Shown piece after piece: positions 59,318 to 64,000 of a DNA stretch of 64,000 bases. The stretch covers positions 80,167 to 144,166 of the forward strand of contig CAXXNS010000013.1 of assembly GCA_963666895.2 (NCBI GenBank), written 5' to 3'. Origin of the DNA: G963666895 sp963666895 (GTDB taxonomy: Bacteria > Desulfobacterota > Desulfovibrionia > Desulfovibrionales > Desulfovibrionaceae). The position numbers were made by a program, and so were the translations under genes. The notes below the pieces were generated by a model that did no database searches, was not told where the DNA came from, and worked only from the letters and a program-made list of their open reading frames with translations. Each line of letters starts with the position of its first letter. Within the stretch, counting starts at the first letter, position 1.

Positions 59318-61370
59318 TCAGGACGTTTCCAGGGCCTCGATGACCTTGATTTCGTTGGCCAGGGGGTCGATGCGGCCGAAGGTCAGCTCGAAGACCTGGC
59401 CCGGGTGCAGCTTGTCGCCCAGGATCTTGCGCGGGGCGCGCAGGTTGATCTGCATCTCGGGCATGGCCAGGGTGGGGTAGGGGCCCTGGTCCTCCAGGAG
59501 CATGGCCCGCTGCGGGGCCTTTTGCTGCTTGAGGTACAGGAGCTTCCAGTAGCGGGGCCGGAAGCGTTGGATTTGGCCCACGGCCTGGGTCCGGGCGGAC
59601 AGCACGGGCAGCAGGGCCGAGAGCGCGGCCCGGTCGAAGGCGGGTTCGCCCCGCTCCAGCAGGGAGCAGACCTGGGCCGAGTTGACCAGGTCCACGTAGC
59701 GGCGGATGGGCGAGGTGATGGGCGTGTACGCGGCCACGCCCAGGGCGGCGTGCTTGGCCGGATCGATGTCCAGCATGGGCGGCGGCAGCAGCTTGACCAG
59801 GTTGAACACGTCGGCCGGATGGTCGAACACCCCGGCCGCTTCCGGGGCCAGGTTGGCCTTTTGGGTGCGGTGGAGCATGGGCAGATCGCGCTCCGAGGCC
59901 CAGGCGGCCAGGCCCGCGTTGCCCAGGATCATGAACTCGCTGATGATCAGCTCGGCCTCGGGGCAGGGCGGCTTGAGCCCCATTTCCACGCGGGTCTCGC
60001 GGCCTTCCCCGGTCAGGCGCACCTCGGGGTCGGGTCGCTGGATGACCACGGCTCCGGCCGCGATCCGGGCCTTTTGCAGCCGCCGGGCCAGGTCCAGGGC
60101 CGAGGCGAAGGGCTCCTGTCCGGCCCCCTTTTCGGATTCAAGGGCCTGCTCCACGGCCTCATAGGTGGTGTTCTCCCGCACCCGCACCCAGCCCGTGCGC
60201 GGTTCTACCGAGACCATGCGGCCGGACCCGTCCACCGTGAACTCGGCCAGCAGGGCCGGACGGTCCTGGCCCGCGGTCAGGGAGTAACGGTCCAGGCCCA
60301 GGGCCTGGGGAAGCATGTGGCTGGTGCCTTCGGGCAGGTACAGGCTGGTGGCCCGCTGGAGCACGGCCTGATCCAGGGGAGAGCCGAAGGTCCAGTCCAG
60401 GTCGGGCCGGGCCAGGGCCAGGGTCAGCCGGAAGCCGTCGCCGTCGGGGTCGCGCTCCACGTGGAAGGCGTCGTCGATATCCCTGGTGGTGGGCGCGTCG
60501 ATGCTGATCAGGTCCAGGTCCTCGGGCTCCTGCCTGGCCTGCTCGAAGCGGGCGGCCTGCTCGTCGAGTTCGTCCTGGAACTGCTCGGACCACTGGTCGC
60601 CCCAGTCGTATCCGGCCTGGTCCAGGAGGTGGTTGTGGTGGGCCGGGAGCACGTCCCAGGCCTGGGCCAGGAGCAGGGCCTGGTGCGGGTGCTCGGGCAG
60701 CCCCTTGCGCAGCTGGGCCCAGAGCCGGGCAGCCTTTTCATCGCCGCGTCCGGCCACCTGGTCCAGGAGCAGGTCGCGCAGCCTGTCGCGCACCTCCTGG
60801 TCCATGTCCAGCCCGGGCGGCTCGCCCTTGCGCGTCCACAGGGACTTGAAACAGATCCTGTCCGGCCGTGATGACCTTTTCGCGCCACAGCTCCTCGGCC
60901 TGGCGGGACTCCAGGAGCTCCACCTTGTCGGCCGGGTGGACCAGGAAGGCCGGAGGCTGGAACTTGAACCGGGTCTTTGCCTCCAGGAGCAGGCGGCCCA
61001 CGGCCGCGATCTGGTCCGGGTCCGGGTCCTGCCATACCAGTTGGGCGAACCACTGGGCCCGGGCCTCTTCCACCTCGCCCTGGGCCATTTCCCAGAGCTC
61101 GGCCACGTCCACCTGTGCCTCCAGCTCAGCCCGGCGCGTGGCGTGCTCGTCCAGGGCGTGCTGGATGTCCTCCCGGCTGGCCTGGGCTTCATGCACGGGC
61201 CCGGTCCAGGGCAGGAGCCGGGCCGCGGGCATCTTGACCTCGCGCTTGGTCAGGGTGACCAGCCGCAGCTTGCCCGAAGACTCCTCCAGCACCCAGGCCA
61301 ATTGAACCTGGTTGCCCTGGAGGAACTCGGCGACGCAGCCGGGCCTCGGTGTCATGAGATGATCGCTCAT
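59318..61370 (-). pseudogene. RNB-domain ribonuclease (RNase II/R-like), interrupted by a frameshift
   Basis: An RNB-family exoribonuclease of about 683 residues. The N-terminal part (PRPGCVAEFLQGNQVQLAWV to EKVITAGQDLF) is in one frame; the remainder (KSLWTRKGEPPGLD onward), including the catalytic SIDAPTTRDIDDAF and GLAAWASERDLPM, SPIRRYVDLVNSAQV, is in another. A surplus T (minus strand; plus-strand A-run 60849-60851) explains the change; deleting it gives DLFKSLW. Two possible starts, ATG 61370 and ATG 61355, both with weak ribosome sites. Either a degraded gene or a sequence error. Confidence 0.85.
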
Positions 61371-61441
61371 TAAAAAAATATCCATCCGGTGGGTCAGAGG
61401 TTCAAAACCTCCAACCGCTGGAATGGGTTTGGTTAATAATT

Positions 61442-61462
61442 AAAAAAAGCCTCTTTTCAGGC
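61442..61462 (-). terminator. Terminator of the AICAR transformylase gene, partly formed by the repeat
   Basis: Minus strand GCCT-GAAAAG-AGGC followed by TTTTTTT. The first stem arm is the end of the palindromic repeat (CAGGCC on plus). Confidence 0.7.
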
Positions 61463-61580
61463 CGTTCAAAAAACGCGAGGGCAAGGCGCAAGAAAAGTTC
61501 AAGGCCGACGCGTACTCTCCGTACGCGAGGATTTGAACTTTTTGCAGCAACGCAGTCATCGGGGAATTTTCAACGGCCTG
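61458..61580. repeat. Palindromic intergenic repeat, copy A (123 bp)
   Basis: Runs from CAGGCCGTTCAAAAAACGCG to TTTTCAACGGCCTG. Outer ends are complementary (CAGGCCGTT/AACGGCCTG) and the inner part folds as AAAAGTTCAA...GCGTAC with GTACGC...TTGAACTTTT. It ends exactly at the stop codon of the transformylase gene (61581). Confidence 0.85.
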
Positions 61581-62858
61581 TTAATGGCGGAAGGAGCGTT
61601 GGCCCGTGAAGACCATGGCCACCTGGGGCGTGGCCTCGTTGACCGCGGCGATGACCTCGTGGTCGCGCACCGACCCGCCGGGCTGGGCGATGGCCGTCAC
61701 CCCCTCGTCGACCAGCAGGTCCACGCCGTCGCGGAACGGGAAGAAGCCGTCGGACACGGCCACGGAGCCGGGCAGCCCGGCATGGGCGTGGGCCGTGCGC
61801 TCCTCGATGTCGGCCAGCGCCTCGGCCGTCTCCACGTCGTCGCGCGCGGCCAGCTTGAGCTCGAACAGGGACTTGCCCGCTTCCTTGAAGGCCAGCAGGT
61901 CCGCGTACTTGGTGTAGGCCTTGGCCACGGCCAACTGAACGCAGCCCACCCGGTCCTGCTCACCCGTGCCGATGGCCGTGGTCACGCCGTCCTTGACCAG
62001 GAGCACGGAGTTGGAGGTCACGCCGGACTCCACGGCCCAGGCGAAGAGCAGGTCGTCGGCCTCGCGCTTGTCCGGGCCGCGGGCCGTGAGGGTGACGCCC
62101 TCCTTGGTGATGGTCGCTGCGGGCAGGAAGTCCTCGGCCTTGAGGATGCGGTTGCGGAACGAGAACTGGAGCACCAGGCCGCCGTCCATGAGGCTCTTCA
62201 CGTCCAGGAAGGGCTGGCCCACCATCTCATCCAGCTTGGCGATGCCCGGAATCTCGAGAATGCGCAGGTTTTTCTTTTTGGTCAGGATGTCCATGACCCC
62301 GGGCTCGTACCCGGGCGCGGCCAGGACCTCGAAATAGGCCTGGTTCACCAGCTCGGCAGTGGCCTGGTCCACGGGCCGGTTGAGCACGATGGCCCCGCCG
62401 AAGGCCGCGATGCGGTCGGCCTTGAAGGCCCGCTCCAGGGCCGTTGAGATGCCTTCATCGGTCCAGGCCGCGCCGCAGGGGTTGTTGTGCTTGAGAATGG
62501 CCGCGGCCGGTTTGGCGGACAGGTACTGGAGGATGTTCAGGCCGTTGTCCACGTCGGTCAGGTTGGTCTTGCCCGGGTGCTTGCCCGCCTGGAGCATGTG
62601 CTCTTCATTCAGGGCCGAGACCAGGCCTTGGCCAGGTCCCCGGAAGCGGACCCCGCCCACCTCGTAGAATCCGTCCACGGGTTCGTACAGGGCCGCGGGC
62701 TGGTCCGGGTTTTCGCCGTAGCGAAGGCCTTTTTCCGTGTTGTCGATGGTCCAGGTCCGCTTCTTGTAGACCACCTCCCGGCCGCCGAGCGTGATCTTCA
62801 GCTCGGACGGGAAGGGATCCTCGGACAGGGTGGTATACATCTTCTTCAGGTCGTTCAT
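61581..62858 (-). CDS. AICAR transformylase (stand-alone PurH C-terminal domain)
   Basis: 425 residues. It holds the transformylase half of PurH: GLRYGENPDQPAALYE, LKHNNPCGAA (catalytic Lys-His-Asn-Asn-Pro), AFGGAIVLNRPVDQATAELV, VLLVKDGVTTAIGTGEQDRV, VAVSDGFFPFRDGVDLLVDE and GGSVRDHEVIAAVNE. It formylates AICAR to FAICAR for IMP synthesis. The cyclohydrolase domain is absent and encoded at 55053. ATG 62858 has AAGGAG nine bases upstream; a 14-base tandem duplication surrounds this start. Flanked by inverted copies of the palindromic repeat. Confidence 0.94.
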   Translation of the reverse strand: MNDLKKMYTTLSEDPFPSELKITLGGREVVYKKRTWTIDNTEKGLRYGENPDQPAALYEPVDGFYEVGGVRFRGPGQGLVSALNEEHMLQAGKHPGKTNLTDVDNGLNILQYLSAKPAAAILKHNNPCGAAWTDEGISTALERAFKADRIAAFGGAIVLNRPVDQATAELVNQAYFEVLAAPGYEPGVMDILTKKKNLRILEIPGIAKLDEMVGQPFLDVKSLMDGGLVLQFSFRNRILKAEDFLPAATITKEGVTLTARGPDKREADDLLFAWAVESGVTSNSVLLVKDGVTTAIGTGEQDRVGCVQLAVAKAYTKYADLLAFKEAGKSLFELKLAARDDVETAEALADIEERTAHAHAGLPGSVAVSDGFFPFRDGVDLLVDEGVTAIAQPGGSVRDHEVIAAVNEATPQVAMVFTGQRSFRH

Positions 62859-62977
62859 GAAAGGCTCCTTATGAAAGGCTCCTGGGGGTGGCTGTGCGTC
62901 GAGGGGCATGGATAGCACGTCCGGTGGCGGGCGGCAATTTGCCGTTGGCGTCCGTCCCCGTTTCTGCTACGCCTATC

Positions 62978-63099
62978 AGGCCGTTGAAAATTCCACGATG
63001 GCTTCGTTGTTTCAAAAAGTTCAAACCCTCGCGTACAGGGGGTACGTGTCGGTCTTGATCTTTTTTCACGCCTTGCCCTCGCGGTTTTTGAACGGCCTG
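62978..63099. repeat. Palindromic intergenic repeat, copy B (about 122 bp)
   Basis: Begins CAGGCCGTTGAAAATTCCAC and ends GCGGTTTTTGAACGGCCTG, inverted relative to copy A. Interior AAAAAGTTCAAACCC and CGTAC-AGGGG-GTACG fold into the same shape. With copy A it brackets the transformylase gene. Ends may be off by one base. Confidence 0.85.
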
Positions 63100-63150
63100 A
63101 AAAGTATTTTTCAACAACCAGCGAGTGTACAGAGAATCATAGAAGTACGT

Positions 63151-63540
63151 ATGACCGGAAGCTATCTGGAAAAAGCCCTGTCCAAGCTGGCCCACCAGCT
63201 GGCCGCCTACGACGAGGCCTCCCTCATGAGCCTGTGGGAGACCTACGCGGAAAAGGTGCGCCGTTTCGAGCCCACCAAGGCCTGGGAAGAATCGGTGCTC
63301 ATCTTCTGCCTCATCCAGTCCGTGCGCATGAAGAACCAGCTCTTCAACCACCACTGGGCCCTGTCCCGGCAGGCCGGAGAGGGCCGCGAGCTGGACCTGG
63401 CCGCCCTGACCGCGCCCGAGCCGCCCCGGATGGAGGAAGAGGAAAAGGCCCAGGAGGCCAAGCGCAAGCTGGGCAAGCTCATCGAGCTCAAGCCCCAGGG
63501 ATCGCCTGCGTGCAAGGGTGGGGAGCCCGACGAGGAATAG
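63151..63540 (+). CDS. Conserved hypothetical protein, 129 residues
   Basis: ATG 63151 is the first usable start after the repeat; the ribosome site is weak. Helical and charged: YLEKALSKLAHQLAAYDEAS, FEPTKAWEESVLIFCLIQSV, KNQLFNHHWALS and an acidic-basic tail (EEEEKAQEAKRKLGKLIELK). No signal or membrane segment. I do not recognise the family. Followed by a strong terminator before purA. Confidence 0.75.
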   Translation: MTGSYLEKALSKLAHQLAAYDEASLMSLWETYAEKVRRFEPTKAWEESVLIFCLIQSVRMKNQLFNHHWALSRQAGEGRELDLAALTAPEPPRMEEEEKAQEAKRKLGKLIELKPQGSPACKGGEPDEE

Positions 63541-63577
63541 TACCGCCCGGGAAACACGGCGGACAGCCGCCTTGGAG

Positions 63578-63602
63578 ACCCGGGGCCTGCCCCGGGTTTT
63601 TT
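63578..63602 (+). terminator. Terminator before purA
   Basis: ACCCGGGG-CCTG-CCCCGGGT hairpin followed by TTTTTT. Confidence 0.9.
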
Positions 63603-63612
63603 CGGGCCGCGG

Positions 63613-63640
63613 TTGACACGTCCGCACCCGGCATTTTAGG
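63613..63640 (+). promoter_or_regulatory. Possible sigma-70-type promoter of purA
   Basis: TTGACA at 63613-63618, 16 bases, then TTTAGG, a poor -10. Lies 40 bases before the purA start. Confidence 0.4.
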
Positions 63641-63679
63641 CAGGAAGGCCCCCTACGGGGCGCACGAGGAGAATCATAC

Positions 63680-64000
63680 ATGGCCAATATCGTGGTGTTC
63701 GGTTCCCAGTGGGGAGACGAGGGCAAGGGCAAGGTCGTGGACATGCTGGCCGAGCATGCCGCGGCCATCGTCCGCTTCCAGGGCGGCAACAACGCCGGGC
63801 ATACCCTGGTGGTGGACGGGGAGCAGTGCATCCTGCACCTCATCCCCTCGGGCATCCTGCATCCGGGCAAGGCCTGCCTCATCGGCAACGGCGTGGTCCT
63901 GGACCCCGAGGTCTTTCTCAAGGAAGTGGACACCCTGGCCCAGCGCGGGGTGGACGTGTCCCCGGCGCGGCTGATGATCAGCAAGAAGACCCACGTCATC
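63680..64000 (+). CDS. purA: Adenylosuccinate synthetase (3' end beyond window)
   Basis: First 107 residues of PurA, which joins IMP and Asp using GTP on the way to AMP. FGSQWGDEGKGKVVDMLAEH (GTP loop and catalytic Asp), RFQGGNNAGHTLVV (IMP-binding) and PSGILHPGKACLIGNGVVLD are at the expected places. ATG 63680 has GAGGAG upstream. It acts downstream of the two split PurH genes. Confidence 0.97.
   Translation, partial: MANIVVFGSQWGDEGKGKVVDMLAEHAAAIVRFQGGNNAGHTLVVDGEQCILHLIPSGILHPGKACLIGNGVVLDPEVFLKEVDTLAQRGVDVSPARLMISKKTHVI

Noticed and set aside
61397..61411. GAGGTTCAAAACCTC resembling a tRNA T-arm
   Set aside because: No acceptor, D or anticodon arm can be placed around it, and no CCA; it is only a small hairpin upstream of the RNB gene.

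Overview
The window looks like the chromosome of a free-living, high-GC, flagellated sulfate-reducing bacterium of the Desulfovibrionales (Desulfovibrio/Pseudodesulfovibrio type). Pointers are a Desulfovibrio africanus ferredoxin III-like 7Fe ferredoxin, an octaheme c-type cytochrome module, sigma-54-type flagellar promoters, short PEP/VPLPA-CTERM-like surface proteins, and palindromic intergenic repeats. No phage, transposase, CRISPR array or rRNA was seen. Genus-level placement is inference.

Layout. (1) 1-16230: surface-glycan cluster of two convergent arms. The plus arm encodes a DegT aminotransferase (cut by the window edge), WbqC-like, NeuB-like and PIG-L proteins. The minus arm encodes GT4, GT9, NeuB, SDR, aldehyde dehydrogenase, transketolase (frameshifted), a 6PGDH-like oxidoreductase, a capsule-type glycosyltransferase, a CMP-sugar transferase, a DapA-like aldolase and an enolase-superfamily dehydratase. 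Together these suggest synthesis, CMP activation and transfer of a nonulosonic or other ulosonic acid. (2) 16295-20180: CII-like regulator, two-part YeeE/YedE sulfur transporter, MBL-rhodanese protein, DUF4197 protein. (3) 20332-25132: two CTERM-anchored exported proteins, tRNA-Leu, citrate synthase, REC-histidine kinase. (4) 25369-29340: Tat ferredoxin, membrane protein, octaheme cytochrome, cytochrome b. (5) 29393-35664: MoeA-PBP fusion, M29 aminopeptidase, ferredoxin III, and a four-gene block of cysteine-cluster, unknown, TPR and HEAT-like proteins. (6) 35733-38192: CTERM surface protein behind a PilZ-LuxR regulator, tRNA-Val, His-rich exported protein.

(7) 38379-47808: thrS-infC-rpmI-rplT-pheS-pheT-merR-asmA translation operon, with infC apparently starting at AUA. 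(8) 47819-54884: flgB-flgC-fliE-fliF-fliG-fliH-fliI on the minus strand, divergent from a TPR gene; both have sigma-54-type promoters. (9) 55053-64000: a separate IMP cyclohydrolase gene, hflX, a CDF metal transporter, plsY, an RNB-family RNase (frameshifted), a separate AICAR transformylase gene, and the start of purA. The usually fused PurH is thus split into two genes about 6 kb apart, and the transformylase gene is flanked by inverted copies of a ~122-bp palindromic repeat.

Two genes (transketolase, RNB RNase) are each broken by one extra base in a three-base homopolymer. This may mean consensus errors rather than real pseudogenes.
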